In this document: positions 19,201 to 28,899 of the stretch, piece by piece
Layout of the letters: every line of letters begins with the position of its first letter
How positions within the stretch are numbered: position 1 is the first letter of the stretch
Assembly (NCBI GenBank): GCA_027307115.1
Contig: DAHUXN010000042.1
Coordinates: forward strand, 1 to 64,000
Length of the DNA: 64,000 nt
Direction of reading: 5' to 3'
Origin: Acidobacteriota bacterium
GTDB taxonomy: Bacteria; Acidobacteriota; Terriglobia; Acidiferrales; UBA7541
Notes under the pieces: generated by a model
Database searches by the model: none
Seen by the model: only the letters and a program-made list of their open reading frames with translations
What the model was told of the DNA's origin: nothing
Position numbers and translations under genes: made by a program

Positions 19201-21561
19201 ATGGACCGACGCCGTTTCTTGCAGAATCTCGCCGTCACTACCGCGGCTTTACGATACTTGCCTCAGCCCGTGGATGCGGCGGAGCGGCGCGGCGGCTTCG
19301 CGCAACCCATCGGTTCCAGCGAGCCTGAACTCGCGCCCGACGTCGAAGGGCACTCCCTGCTCTGTGAATTCAAGATCGATTCCACGTCATGGAAAGTTTT
19401 CGAGGATCTTCGCACTCGCGATGGAGCGATCACTTTTCTTTCTTCGCGCGGAGCCAGTCGCGTACTGCCCAAGACCGCCGAAGCCACATTTGCCGGCGCG
19501 AATCCTCCCTATCTGGGATTGAGCTTGAAGGACATTGGCATGTCCGGCCCCGATTTGTTAGCAGATAAACTTCTGGCGAACGGCGATCCGGACCCGGAAT
19601 TGGTTGCGTCCGCCGCTCCACCGATGGGATCCGGCACCGGCAACCGTCCAGTATTTTTCCGTCTGCCCTGGAATACCTTCGTCGGGACCAAGGAATGTTT
19701 CGACACGATGCCCATCTATCCCACCGGAAATACGCGCACGTATCACCCAGGCCAGTATTTTCCGGAACTCAACATGCAACAGGCCCGGAAGCGATTCGAA
19801 GGCTTGATCGGCGGCTGGATGCCAGCGGTTCGCAAGATTTTTCCCGTCTCGGACACAGGCTATGACGAGGTCGTCGTATTCGGCGATGTGAAGGCGCACG
19901 ACAGATTTATTGTGCAGACGTGGCATCGTACCGCGAGAATCGAAAACGGCAAAATATCAAAGGTTGTTTATGGCTATAGCTATCCGGCCTATCCTCCGGC
20001 CCGTCAGGACCCGCAAGCGGAGGATTTCTATCGCGCGCTTCTTATCTTCGCTGACTACTGGGATGGCCAGTTGCGCGATTTTGCGCCAACCTCGCTTCCC
20101 GCAAATGCATGGGTCGATATGTCGAAGTATGCGTTTGCCAAGGAGCTGATGGTGCGGCCCGGCGGCGTCTATCCAAAATATGGCGCGGTTGACCGCGATT
20201 ATTACGGCTCGGAGTATGACGGCTTCCAGGACATTTTTACGATGGCCGTTTTCGCGAATCTCGAATGGGGCCGTTTCGACATGGCCCGCGACATCATTGA
20301 CAACTACCTCACCGATTTCACCGACTCGAAGGGCATGATTAACATGCGCGGGCCGGAGACAGCGCAATTCGGCATGGAACTGATGCTGTTCGCGAAGTAT
20401 TTCAACTACACGCGAGATGCCGCGTTGCTTTTGAAGCATCAGGAAAAAATTGATGCCACCACCGCGATGCTCTGCGAAATGCACGACGAAAGCCTTCGAT
20501 TGCCCGCCGACGATCCGGGACACGGATTGATTCATGGATGGAGCGAATCTGACTCTTGCCTCGCTCCGAAGCCCGAGACTTGGTGGCTCCCCTATTTCGC
20601 CAACAGCGCATTCGCCGCCCGCGGCCTCAAGGATTTCAGTCACGCCTGGAGGAACATTAAACCAGCAACCGCGAGCGAAAAATCAACTGCCGATTGGTTG
20701 CGGCGCAGCAAGATTCTCCAGGACGCGGTGGCCTCAAGCATCGAAAAGAACGTTCGCAGCGACATGAACCCGCCCTACGTTGGGACGTATGCAGGCGCGA
20801 CGGGCACTGTGTGGGAGTCGATGCAAAAGCAACGGCCCAGCCCACAACAATGGGCGCATCGGCCCTACGCGGAGTTGCTTCAGGCCGATATGCTTTCTCC
20901 GAAATTGGCGAACGTGGTGATTGATTGCATGCGCGCCTACGGCGGTACAACACTTGGCATCGTCGCTAACATGGAGCCACCGCATCCGAATGGACGCGAC
21001 ATCCTGGGCTTCATCTCTTATGGCTACGCCCAAGCGCTGCTCCGTCTGGACCGCATCGAGGAGTATCTGCTGTTTCTCTATTCGCACCGTTTCCACGATC
21101 ACACGCGGGGGAGTTGGACCGCCGGCGAAGTTGCGGGAATCGGCGGAGGCACGGCCACTTTCTGCATACCGGCGCAGCAAACCATTCCGCTGCTCGTTCG
21201 ATGGATGCTGGTGTTCGAGGATTCGGACGAAGACAGACTCTATCTGGGCAAGGCTCTTCCGCGTGACTGGGTGGGTTCGGGAAAAGAAATAGCGATCAAC
21301 CAGGCGCCAACGCGTTGGGGACGCGTCAACTTCAAGATGGCAGCGAATCCTGCGGGCAAGCGCGTCTCAGCGACCGTCGAACTGGCGCGCCGCGGCGCAC
21401 CGAAAGAGTTACAGGTAAAATTCCGGTTGCCAGTGCAAAATACTCTGCAAAAAGTTACCGTCAACGGCAAGCTGGTAGCGATCGGCGGCTTGCATAAGGA
21501 CGTCGCTATCTTCCCGACAGCCGACCAGAGGCGCTTCGAGCTCACTGCTGAATTCGCCTGA
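19201..21561 (+). CDS. Tat-exported six-hairpin-glycosidase-like protein, uncharacterised
   Basis: 786 residues. Start ATG 19201 gives MDRRRFLQNLAVTTAALRYL, a Tat signal; reading frames extend further upstream without a better start. The middle of the protein has helical segments with aromatic and acidic residues (YGSEYDGFQDIFTMAVFANLEWGRFDMARDII, HGLIHGWSESDSCL, TWWLPYFANSAFAARGL) typical of (alpha/alpha)6-barrel enzymes. A C-terminal beta domain follows (VKFRLPVQNTLQKVTVNGK). I do not recognise a defined GH family and cannot assign catalytic residues. It is divergent from the GH31 operon and probably co-regulated with it. Confidence 0.78.
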   Translation: MDRRRFLQNLAVTTAALRYLPQPVDAAERRGGFAQPIGSSEPELAPDVEGHSLLCEFKIDSTSWKVFEDLRTRDGAITFLSSRGASRVLPKTAEATFAGANPPYLGLSLKDIGMSGPDLLADKLLANGDPDPELVASAAPPMGSGTGNRPVFFRLPWNTFVGTKECFDTMPIYPTGNTRTYHPGQYFPELNMQQARKRFEGLIGGWMPAVRKIFPVSDTGYDEVVVFGDVKAHDRFIVQTWHRTARIENGKISKVVYGYSYPAYPPARQDPQAEDFYRALLIFADYWDGQLRDFAPTSLPANAWVDMSKYAFAKELMVRPGGVYPKYGAVDRDYYGSEYDGFQDIFTMAVFANLEWGRFDMARDIIDNYLTDFTDSKGMINMRGPETAQFGMELMLFAKYFNYTRDAALLLKHQEKIDATTAMLCEMHDESLRLPADDPGHGLIHGWSESDSCLAPKPETWWLPYFANSAFAARGLKDFSHAWRNIKPATASEKSTADWLRRSKILQDAVASSIEKNVRSDMNPPYVGTYAGATGTVWESMQKQRPSPQQWAHRPYAELLQADMLSPKLANVVIDCMRAYGGTTLGIVANMEPPHPNGRDILGFISYGYAQALLRLDRIEEYLLFLYSHRFHDHTRGSWTAGEVAGIGGGTATFCIPAQQTIPLLVRWMLVFEDSDEDRLYLGKALPRDWVGSGKEIAINQAPTRWGRVNFKMAANPAGKRVSATVELARRGAPKELQVKFRLPVQNTLQKVTVNGKLVAIGGLHKDVAIFPTADQRRFELTAEFA

Positions 21562-21657
21562 AGAGAAGAGAGAATATCTCTCGTTCGCAGCAATTTTGCG
21601 GTTGATGGGTTTGGCGTGCTCACGTTTCGGCGGAAGTTTACAATCGCGGCGCGATAT

Positions 21658-22317
21658 TTATTCGAATTGTTTTTGCAGCGCGGCGAGATGCTCCTTTGTT
21701 TCCGCTAATTCCCTCTCAAGATGCGCTACAGCGTCTTCCAGGCGCGCGATTCGTTCGGCATCGCTGGAGCTTCGGAGTGGACTCGCCGCCGCGCGCTCGG
21801 AGGCGGATGCCGCTGTCTGCAATTCACCGGACAACAGGTGCGTATAGCGCGCTTCTTTCGTTCCGGGTTGCCTCGGAAGCATTGCGACAATGGGCGGCTC
21901 ACGCTTCATCAATCGCTGCAACGTGGATTGCACTTGCTCCAAACCATCGAACTTGTGCATGCGTTCCGTGCGGCTTCGCAATTCGCCGGGCGTTTGCGGG
22001 CCCCGCAACAACAAAACGCAAAGCATGGCTGTCTCCAGGCGGTCAAAGTTGAATGCTTCTTGAAGCCGATGCTCATATTTGAGCACGCGACTATCTCGGC
22101 CGCTCGTGCCTGCCGCCAAATTCTTCTCGGTTAATTCGGCAAGCGCTCCGCTCACCGCATTTTCATCCAGATTCATCACCGGCTCGCGATTCGACTTCTG
22201 GTTGCACGCATTGACGAGCGCGTTCAACGAAAGCGGATAGTAATCGGGAGTCGTAATTTCCTTCTCGATCAACGACCCCAGAACTCGCGCTTCAACATCA
22301 TTCAGCAAAATATCCAT
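21658..22317 (-). CDS. yceH: YceH family (DUF480) protein
   Basis: 219 residues. The N-terminal motif LNDVEARVLGSLIEKEITTPDYYPLSLNALVNACNQKSNREPVM is the YceH/UPF0502 signature, a tandem winged-helix fold. LLLRGPQTPGELRSRTERMHKF is the second signature. The C-terminus is a coiled coil (RIARLEDAVAHLERELAETKEHLAALQKQ) typical of the family. Its molecular role is not established. It stands alone, downstream of a same-strand nucleotidyltransferase-like gene. Confidence 0.92.
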   Translation of the reverse strand: MDILLNDVEARVLGSLIEKEITTPDYYPLSLNALVNACNQKSNREPVMNLDENAVSGALAELTEKNLAAGTSGRDSRVLKYEHRLQEAFNFDRLETAMLCVLLLRGPQTPGELRSRTERMHKFDGLEQVQSTLQRLMKREPPIVAMLPRQPGTKEARYTHLLSGELQTAASASERAAASPLRSSSDAERIARLEDAVAHLERELAETKEHLAALQKQFE

Positions 22318-22417
22318 AACTTGGAATCATACGGGAAACGTGGTGACCAACCCACAAATATTGGGAATACGATGCCGGAAACCGCGGAAGTTGTCGCGCT
22401 TCGGAAGACAGGTCGAC

Positions 22418-23602
22418 TTACTCGCCGCGAGAGCTGCGTTGACCATACTTCTTCCATCGGCGAAATGGCCGCAGGAAAGCATACGATCCGGAAAATCGCC
22501 GCGGAACATGCGCGATTGCCCAGTCTTCTTCAGCAGGCGCCGCAGATAGCCGTGCCCAATAGCGCAGCCCATTCCAAGGGCCTTCAACCATGCGAATGCG
22601 ATATAACGACCGCTGAAAAGCGCTTTCGGGAATCGCTTCGCCGTCGACTCGATGCTGGACAAAGTGTCGCGTCACTCGTTTCACAGTGGCGTCGGCTTCA
22701 ATCTGACTGACAATTTCAGGCGGCAGAGTCAAATCCAGAATTTCGCGCGCAAGCGATAGGCCGAGGTTCAACATGCGGCTCGCTTTCAGTCTTTTTGCCC
22801 CAGCAATTACTTTCTGCCAATTAAGTTTCGGCGATTGCTTGACGATCTCTGCGATATCCGCCACCCAAATGAGGCGTGACCAAAAATCCTTTGCGCCGTG
22901 GACGGCAAGCATCAGCAACTCGTCTTCTGCCGCAAAAGCCGCAACATCTTTGCCATCGACAGACACGACGGTCGAACGGCGCGCCATTGCTTCCATGTCC
23001 GGACGCACGGGAAAGTGCCGAAGCGTCCACTCCGTGTGCAGCTCGACCATCGCGCTGTTTACACGGTGGATGAAAACGTACTCTCCGGGGATCGCCCGCG
23101 AACCCTCTGCCACGAAACGCTCCTTCGGAAGCCGCGCTTGATAATCAAGTTCCTGCATCGCGTCGTAGACCGCTGGCATAGATCTTTGCGGCGTCACAAT
23201 GTCTAAATCCTCAAACTGGCGCAGCGACGGGCTGCCGAACGCGCGCTGTGCGAGCACCGGCCCCTTATAGGGAACCGCTCGAATTCCTCGTTGGCGAAAA
23301 GCATCCAGAATGCGCAGCAACTCGGCGGTAAGAAGAAGTCCGCGCAGGGCGCTTTGGCGGTTCGCTTGCGCAATTTGCTCCAGAACATCCGGGCGTATGC
23401 TGCCGGTCGCAGCCTCCGTCAAATGCTTGTGCAGCAACGGCAACAAGCCATTTTCGTTTGCCAGTTGCATCAGAACAGCCCAGTCGAGGGGCTGCGCGGC
23501 AAGTCCGTTGAAATGCTTTTGCTGCGCGGCGTCCATTTGCTTGCGCGCGCACGCCACCAGCATTTGTGCCTCAAGGGAATTTTCGTTGGTACGATGCGGC
23601 AC
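22418..23602 (-). CDS. Nucleotidyltransferase family protein (NTP_transf_5-like)
   Basis: 394 residues from the GTG at 23602, which has AAGGAG 12 bases upstream; ATG 23563 is an alternative. The motif VPYKGPVLAQRAFGSPSLRQFEDLDIVTP (about 105-133) is the polymerase-beta-like nucleotidyltransferase signature, with the DxD in EDLDI. LHTEWTLRH and LLMLAVHGAKDFWSRLIWVADIAEIV complete the family pattern. Substrate is unknown. In other bacteria such proteins often lie near peptide-modification or polysaccharide loci; no such genes are adjacent here. Confidence 0.82.
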   Translation of the reverse strand: MPHRTNENSLEAQMLVACARKQMDAAQQKHFNGLAAQPLDWAVLMQLANENGLLPLLHKHLTEAATGSIRPDVLEQIAQANRQSALRGLLLTAELLRILDAFRQRGIRAVPYKGPVLAQRAFGSPSLRQFEDLDIVTPQRSMPAVYDAMQELDYQARLPKERFVAEGSRAIPGEYVFIHRVNSAMVELHTEWTLRHFPVRPDMEAMARRSTVVSVDGKDVAAFAAEDELLMLAVHGAKDFWSRLIWVADIAEIVKQSPKLNWQKVIAGAKRLKASRMLNLGLSLAREILDLTLPPEIVSQIEADATVKRVTRHFVQHRVDGEAIPESAFQRSLYRIRMVEGPWNGLRYWARLSAAPAEEDWAIAHVPRRFSGSYAFLRPFRRWKKYGQRSSRGE

Positions 23603-23686
23603 GGCTAAACGCGACTCCTTCGTCGAAACGCAAACGAGCAGCGGCAATCTTACGATTGAAGTGACATTGTGCCAGAAACGGAAGGG

Positions 23687-24889
23687 CTAGAGCTTCGCCA
23701 AAGCTTGCTCTAAATCGTCTTTCAAATCCTCGGCGTCCTCAACTCCGGCGGAGAGGCGAATCAGGTTGTCCGTGATCCCCAATCGCTCGCGCTGCTTCGG
23801 TGAAAGATCGCGATGCGAAGAAATCGCCGGGTAAAGCACCAGGCTCTGAACGTCTCCCAGAGAGGTCGCTTTCAAAAACAGTTCAAGCGAATCGACGAGA
23901 CGAAAAATGTCTTCACGGCTCGCACCGCGAATCTTCAGCGACAACACGCCGCCTGCGCCCTGCCCGTTAAAAAGCGCCGCTGCGAGTGCATGGTCCGGAT
24001 GCGAATCGAGACCCGGATAATAAACGCTCTCGATTCGCGGATGTGTGGAGAGCCATTCGGCGAGCCGCTGCGCATTTTCGCATTGCCGCGCGAAGCGCAG
24101 AGGCAGGGTTTTCATTCCTCGAAGCGTCAGCCACGCCTCGAACGGCCCGAGTACCGCGCCGACGAGTCGCGCAAAGTGGCGCATTTCCGCCGCGTGTTCT
24201 TCCTGGGCGACAAGCACGCCGCCCGTCAAATCGCCATGTCCGCCAAAATATTTCGTTGCGCTGTGAACTACGAAATCCGCACCATGCTCGAGCGGCCGCA
24301 AGAGCAACGGAGTCGCGAAAGTATTGTCCACGATGACGCGCGTCTTGTGCCCGCGCGCTTCTTTAATCAGCGAAGGCAAATCCGGAACGCGGAGCAGCGG
24401 ATTCGTCAGACTCTCCAGCAGCAGCACTTTCGGCTCGAGCTTCCAAATATCATTGCGCTTGGCGGGATCGAAAACGTCCACGAACTCGATGCGCGCTCCC
24501 CAGCGCGCGACGACATCGAGCAGGAATTTTGTCGTTACTCCATAAATTTCCTGCGAAGCTGCAATCGTAGTTCCCTGCTCCACGCCCGCAGCGAGCAGCG
24601 CCAGCAAAATCGCGGACATTCCGGAAGCGACGCTCAGCGCGACTCCGCCGCCTTCAAGTGAAGCGACCGCCGCCTCCAATGCCGCGTTTGTCGGATTGCC
24701 GTGGCGGGAATACGTGAAGCCCGTGCGTTCGCCGGCGCTGATGGAATCGATATCGGCGAGATGGTCGTAAATGAAAGTCGCGGTGCTGTAAATGGGCGTG
24801 GACATGGGAACAAATCCGTCAGAGCGTGTTCGCTCACCCGCGTGAACAGCGCGCGTCGCCAAACGTCTGGTACGAATGTCCCGAGCCAT
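23687..24889 (-). CDS. Cys/Met metabolism PLP-dependent enzyme (cystathionine gamma-synthase/lyase family)
   Basis: 400 residues. PLP enzyme acting on C-S bonds (cystathionine gamma-synthase, beta/gamma-lyase or methionine gamma-lyase); the exact reaction cannot be decided. The PLP lysine is K213 in VVHSATKYFGGHGDLTGG. TYSRHGNPTNAALE, SGMSAI and VIVDNTFATP match the family. Start ATG 24889 has GGAGGAAG at good spacing. A second family member is at 39736. No methionine-biosynthesis neighbours are present. Confidence 0.88.
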   Translation of the reverse strand: MARDIRTRRLATRAVHAGERTRSDGFVPMSTPIYSTATFIYDHLADIDSISAGERTGFTYSRHGNPTNAALEAAVASLEGGGVALSVASGMSAILLALLAAGVEQGTTIAASQEIYGVTTKFLLDVVARWGARIEFVDVFDPAKRNDIWKLEPKVLLLESLTNPLLRVPDLPSLIKEARGHKTRVIVDNTFATPLLLRPLEHGADFVVHSATKYFGGHGDLTGGVLVAQEEHAAEMRHFARLVGAVLGPFEAWLTLRGMKTLPLRFARQCENAQRLAEWLSTHPRIESVYYPGLDSHPDHALAAALFNGQGAGGVLSLKIRGASREDIFRLVDSLELFLKATSLGDVQSLVLYPAISSHRDLSPKQRERLGITDNLIRLSAGVEDAEDLKDDLEQALAKL

Positions 24890-25012
24890 TGCGACTTCCT
24901 CCAATTTCGAAAAAGGAGAGAGGTGACATGCTATCGGGGCGCACCGCGAAAATCAATCAGGGGTCGGATTTCGTGCGGGTGGAAGGCGGCGCGTGCGCGC
25001 CAAAAAAACGGG

Positions 25013-28000
25013 TCAGTTCTTTTCGTCGAGTGTCTCGCGCACCTTCAAGGCGAGCGAGTTCAAGGTGAAGGGTTTTTGCAGCAGCACCATTCCGCGGCCG
25101 AGGATGCCATGGTGCACGATTGCTTCGTCCGCGTATCCAGACATATAGAGAACGCGGATGCCGGGACGCAGTTTCTGCATTTCTTCGGCGAGCTGTCGCC
25201 CGCTCATTCCCGCCATCACCACATCGGTGAAGAGCAACTCAATCGCACCCGGATGATTCTTCACGAGCTCGATGGCACGCTGCGAATTTTCCGCGTCGAG
25301 AACCGTATAACCAATCTGTTCGAGATATTCGCGGGCCAGTTCCCGGACGCCCTTTTCGTCTTCCACCAGCAGAATTGTCTCGCAGCCCAACGGGAAAGAC
25401 TTTGTCTCCGGTTTTTGCTGTGCCGGCTTTTCGGCTTCTCGCACGCGCGGCAAATATATTTTAAACGTGGCGCCCTTCCCTGCTTCGCTGTACAGCCAGA
25501 TGTAGCCGCCACTCTGTTTGACGATGCCATAGACCGTGGCGAGTCCCAAGCCCGTGCCCTTGCCTTTTTCCTTCGTCGTGAAAAATGGTTCGAAAACGTG
25601 CGCTTGCGTTTCCGCGTCCATGCCGCAACCCGTGTCGCTGACCGCGATCATCACGTATTCACCCGGCTCGACAACCGCCTGTCGCGAGTAGGAACTGTCG
25701 AGCTCGACGTTGGCGGTTTCAATCGTCACTTTGCCGCCGTCGGGCATGGCGTCGCGGGAATTGACGGCGAGATTCAGAATCACTTGCTCCACCTGGCTGC
25801 GGTCCGCGCGCACGTGCCACAACTCCGGCGGGTTCACTGTGACAAGTTCGATGTCCTCGCCAATCAGACGCCGCAAAATGCTGTTCATGTCCGATACCAC
25901 GGACTGAATATTCAACACCTGCGGCGCGAGCATTTGCTTGCGGCTGAAGGCGAGCAACTGCCGCGTCAGACCAGCGGCGCGCTGTGACGCGTCATGAATT
26001 TGCTCTGCATTGCGGCGCAGCGGATGTTCGCCACCCAGGCGGTCGAGTAGCAGCTCCGTGTAGCCTTGAATCACCATTAAAAGATTATTGAAATCGTGCG
26101 CGATTCCGCCGGCGAGCCGACCCACCGCCTCCATCTTCTGCGCTTGACGCAATTGCGCCTCGAGCTGCTTGCGATCCGTAATGTCCAGCGCCATGCTGAT
26201 GACGCCAAACACATTCCCCTCCCCGGTCCGCAGCGGTTCGGCGTGGCATGCATAGGACCCGCCTCCCCATTCCACGTGGAACGTCACCGACTCGCCAGCC
26301 AGCGCGCGCCGGTGCGCGGCAAGAGGCACAAAATTGCGATCCCCCGTCTGAAAAAACTCGTAGAGGGACTTGCCGACGACTTCCTGCGGCTTCAGGCCCA
26401 AACGACTCAGGCCTGCGCCCACCGACGACGTGAAGCGCAATTCGCTGTCCGTTGTCCAGAGCACGGCGGGCAATTGTTCAATCAGCACTCGCAGACGCGC
26501 TTCGCTTTCCCGCAAAGCAGTTTCCGCGCGCTTGCGCTCAATGGCCAGGGCGATCTGCCCTCCGACGGAAGAAAGAAATTCCAAATCGCGGTGCGTGTAG
26601 GCGCGCTCATCTTCGTAATGCTGCACCACCAGCACTCCGATGGTCGCCGAAGGTGTTCGCAGCGGAACTCCCAGCCACGACGGCGATGGCGTTCCAACGA
26701 GCTCGACTTCACCGTGTTCCACCAGCGCGTCAAAAACGCCCTGTGGAATCAGCATGGCCTCGCCTTTGCGGAAGACATACGTTGTGCAACTTCTTCCCAT
26801 TTTCTGCGGAGGCGGCGCGCTGTCGTACTGGTCCACGAAAAATGGGAAATGGAACATGCCTGAGATCGGATCGTGAAGCGCCACAAAGCAATTCTCGGCG
26901 TACAGAACTCGCTTTAAGGACTGGTGGATGCGATGGAGCAGTTCGTCCAGATTGTCCGTGACGTTGGCGGCGTGAATGATTTCAAAGGACACCTGCCGTT
27001 CCGCTTCTGCGCGCTTCCGCGAAGTCACATCCTCGATGGTTCCTTCGTAATAGCAGATTCGCCCAACGACGTTCCTGACCGCGCGGGACGTTTCTGAAAT
27101 CCAGATTTTTGTGCCGTCCTTCTGGCAGACTTGAGTTTCGAATCTCTCGACCACGTCGAATTTTTCCATGGCGCGCTTGAATTCTTCGCGTTGCGTGGTA
27201 TCGAGGTATAGTTGCCGTCCAATGTCACTGATGGCCTCGATCATTTCTTCGGGAGAGGCGTAACCGAACATCCGCGCCATGGCGGGATTCACGCTGATAA
27301 ATCGGCCATCCGGCGTTGACTGGTAAATTCCTTCAACGGCATTTTCGAATATGCTGCGGAATCTTTCCTCCGCTTGCTTTTGCGCTTTTTCCGCCCGCTG
27401 ACGCGCCGTAATGTCGCGGAAAGTGACCACCGCGCCCACCACATCCTCGCCCTCGCGAATGGCCGTGCTGATGAACTCAACCGGAAAGCTGGTTCCGTCC
27501 TTCCGCCAATAGAAATCATTCGCTCCATGCCGCGTAATTCCGTCGCGCAATACGGCGAACGCAGGACACTCGTTCTCCGGATAAGGCGTGCCGTCCTCTT
27601 TGGTGTGATGCCAGAGCGCGTGGCCGTTCCTGCCAATGATCTCTTCCGGCTCGTATCCGAACATGCGCGCCGCCGCGCGGTTCACAAACGTTGGATGACC
27701 TTCTCGATCCAAGCCAAATATTCCATCGCCGGCCGAATTGAGAATCATGTTTGTTTGGCGGCTCAGCTTCATCAACGCGGCTTCCGCTTCCTTGCGCTCG
27801 GTGATATCGAGCATGAAGCCGTGCTGCAACATACGGCCGCCTTCTCCGCGGCTAACAATGGCTCGATCGCGGAACCACACCACGCGTCCATCTCGCGCCA
27901 GCATTCGATATTCGATGTCGATATTCTCGCCGGTGCGCTTGCTGTGCTCTTCTGCGTTCATCACTTGTTTTCGGTCGTCCGGATGAACCTGCCTGAGCCA

Positions 28001-28696
28001 CTGCCCGGTGCTCGCCATCCATTCCGACTGCGAAAACCCAAGAAAAGTTCCGATTTGCGGACTTACATATTCCCAATTTCCCGCGACACCGAATTCCGCC
28101 ACATAAGTTATGGCCGGGAGTTGCTCGACAAGCTGGCGATAGCGCGCTTCCGCAGCTCTAAGCTGATCGTGGGCTCGTTTCCGTTCCGTGATTTCCTCAT
28201 ACACGGCAAAAATTCCCGCCAGCTTCCCTTGCAACATCAACGGGGCTGCATAAATTTCGACGTCTACAAGGCTGCCGTCCATGCGGCGACGCCGCGTTGT
28301 GGCCTGAAGGCTTTCTCCCGCCAAAGTCCGACAACTGAAATCCGCCGCTTCGGCAGCGAGCGCGGGAGGCGCGATGAAGCCGTCCACATCGCATCCGGCA
28401 ATTTCATCCAGTGGGTATCCAAAAAGACGTTCGAAGGCGGGATTGCAGAGCTGGACTCTGTTGTTTGAATCCAGCACCACGCTGGCGAGCGGATTATTTT
28501 CGACGATGGCGGTCAGAAAGACGTTACGTTCGCTGACCGCATGCTCAATCTGGTCGCGCTTTCCTTGTTGGCTTTCCGCCGGACTCGCGGCAATTGTCGC
28601 AGGCGTTGTAATTTCGAGGGAGTCGTGTCCGCCGTTTCGGGATGTGGATTTACCTTTTTTACGGTTGGAGCGAACGGAATCGACCTTAATCGGCAT
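25013..28696 (-). CDS. Hybrid sensor histidine kinase with several PAS domains, GAF and receiver
   Basis: 1227 residues from ATG 28696 (a TTG at 28741 is an alternative; neither has a strong ribosome site). No membrane segment is evident, so sensing is probably cytoplasmic. Order: four PAS/PAC domains (each ending in an ITERK-, ITERKEAE-, ITARQRAE- or VTSRKRAE-type PAC tail), a GAF domain (ENCFVALHDPISGMFHFPFF onwards), a fifth PAS, HisKA with the phospho-accepting His in GGIAHDFNNLL, HATPase with SDTGCGM and GTGLGLATVYGI, and a C-terminal receiver with the Asp in LLFTDVVMAG. No separate response regulator is adjacent. Confidence 0.93.
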   Translation of the reverse strand: MPIKVDSVRSNRKKGKSTSRNGGHDSLEITTPATIAASPAESQQGKRDQIEHAVSERNVFLTAIVENNPLASVVLDSNNRVQLCNPAFERLFGYPLDEIAGCDVDGFIAPPALAAEAADFSCRTLAGESLQATTRRRRMDGSLVDVEIYAAPLMLQGKLAGIFAVYEEITERKRAHDQLRAAEARYRQLVEQLPAITYVAEFGVAGNWEYVSPQIGTFLGFSQSEWMASTGQWLRQVHPDDRKQVMNAEEHSKRTGENIDIEYRMLARDGRVVWFRDRAIVSRGEGGRMLQHGFMLDITERKEAEAALMKLSRQTNMILNSAGDGIFGLDREGHPTFVNRAAARMFGYEPEEIIGRNGHALWHHTKEDGTPYPENECPAFAVLRDGITRHGANDFYWRKDGTSFPVEFISTAIREGEDVVGAVVTFRDITARQRAEKAQKQAEERFRSIFENAVEGIYQSTPDGRFISVNPAMARMFGYASPEEMIEAISDIGRQLYLDTTQREEFKRAMEKFDVVERFETQVCQKDGTKIWISETSRAVRNVVGRICYYEGTIEDVTSRKRAEAERQVSFEIIHAANVTDNLDELLHRIHQSLKRVLYAENCFVALHDPISGMFHFPFFVDQYDSAPPPQKMGRSCTTYVFRKGEAMLIPQGVFDALVEHGEVELVGTPSPSWLGVPLRTPSATIGVLVVQHYEDERAYTHRDLEFLSSVGGQIALAIERKRAETALRESEARLRVLIEQLPAVLWTTDSELRFTSSVGAGLSRLGLKPQEVVGKSLYEFFQTGDRNFVPLAAHRRALAGESVTFHVEWGGGSYACHAEPLRTGEGNVFGVISMALDITDRKQLEAQLRQAQKMEAVGRLAGGIAHDFNNLLMVIQGYTELLLDRLGGEHPLRRNAEQIHDASQRAAGLTRQLLAFSRKQMLAPQVLNIQSVVSDMNSILRRLIGEDIELVTVNPPELWHVRADRSQVEQVILNLAVNSRDAMPDGGKVTIETANVELDSSYSRQAVVEPGEYVMIAVSDTGCGMDAETQAHVFEPFFTTKEKGKGTGLGLATVYGIVKQSGGYIWLYSEAGKGATFKIYLPRVREAEKPAQQKPETKSFPLGCETILLVEDEKGVRELAREYLEQIGYTVLDAENSQRAIELVKNHPGAIELLFTDVVMAGMSGRQLAEEMQKLRPGIRVLYMSGYADEAIVHHGILGRGMVLLQKPFTLNSLALKVRETLDEKN

Positions 28697-28899
28697 TGAA
28701 TTTTTATGAAAGCCGCTGCGGCGCGGATGGCGCACGCGCAAACTTATCCTGGAATCGCGCGCACCTCTGCGAAAAGTTACCTAAATAAATCTGTGGCTTT
28801 CAGAAACCCACACCCAATCAACTATTTAGCGTGTGCCGTCGAGGAACAGCAATAGTACGTCGGTACCACAGGGTGCCTGATTCCCATCCCGAGCCCCGA

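Noticed and set aside
24701-25987. 428-codon plus-strand ORF spanning the PLP gene start and the kinase end
   Set aside because: Runs antisense through two well-supported genes and their intergenic gap; no recognisable domain.
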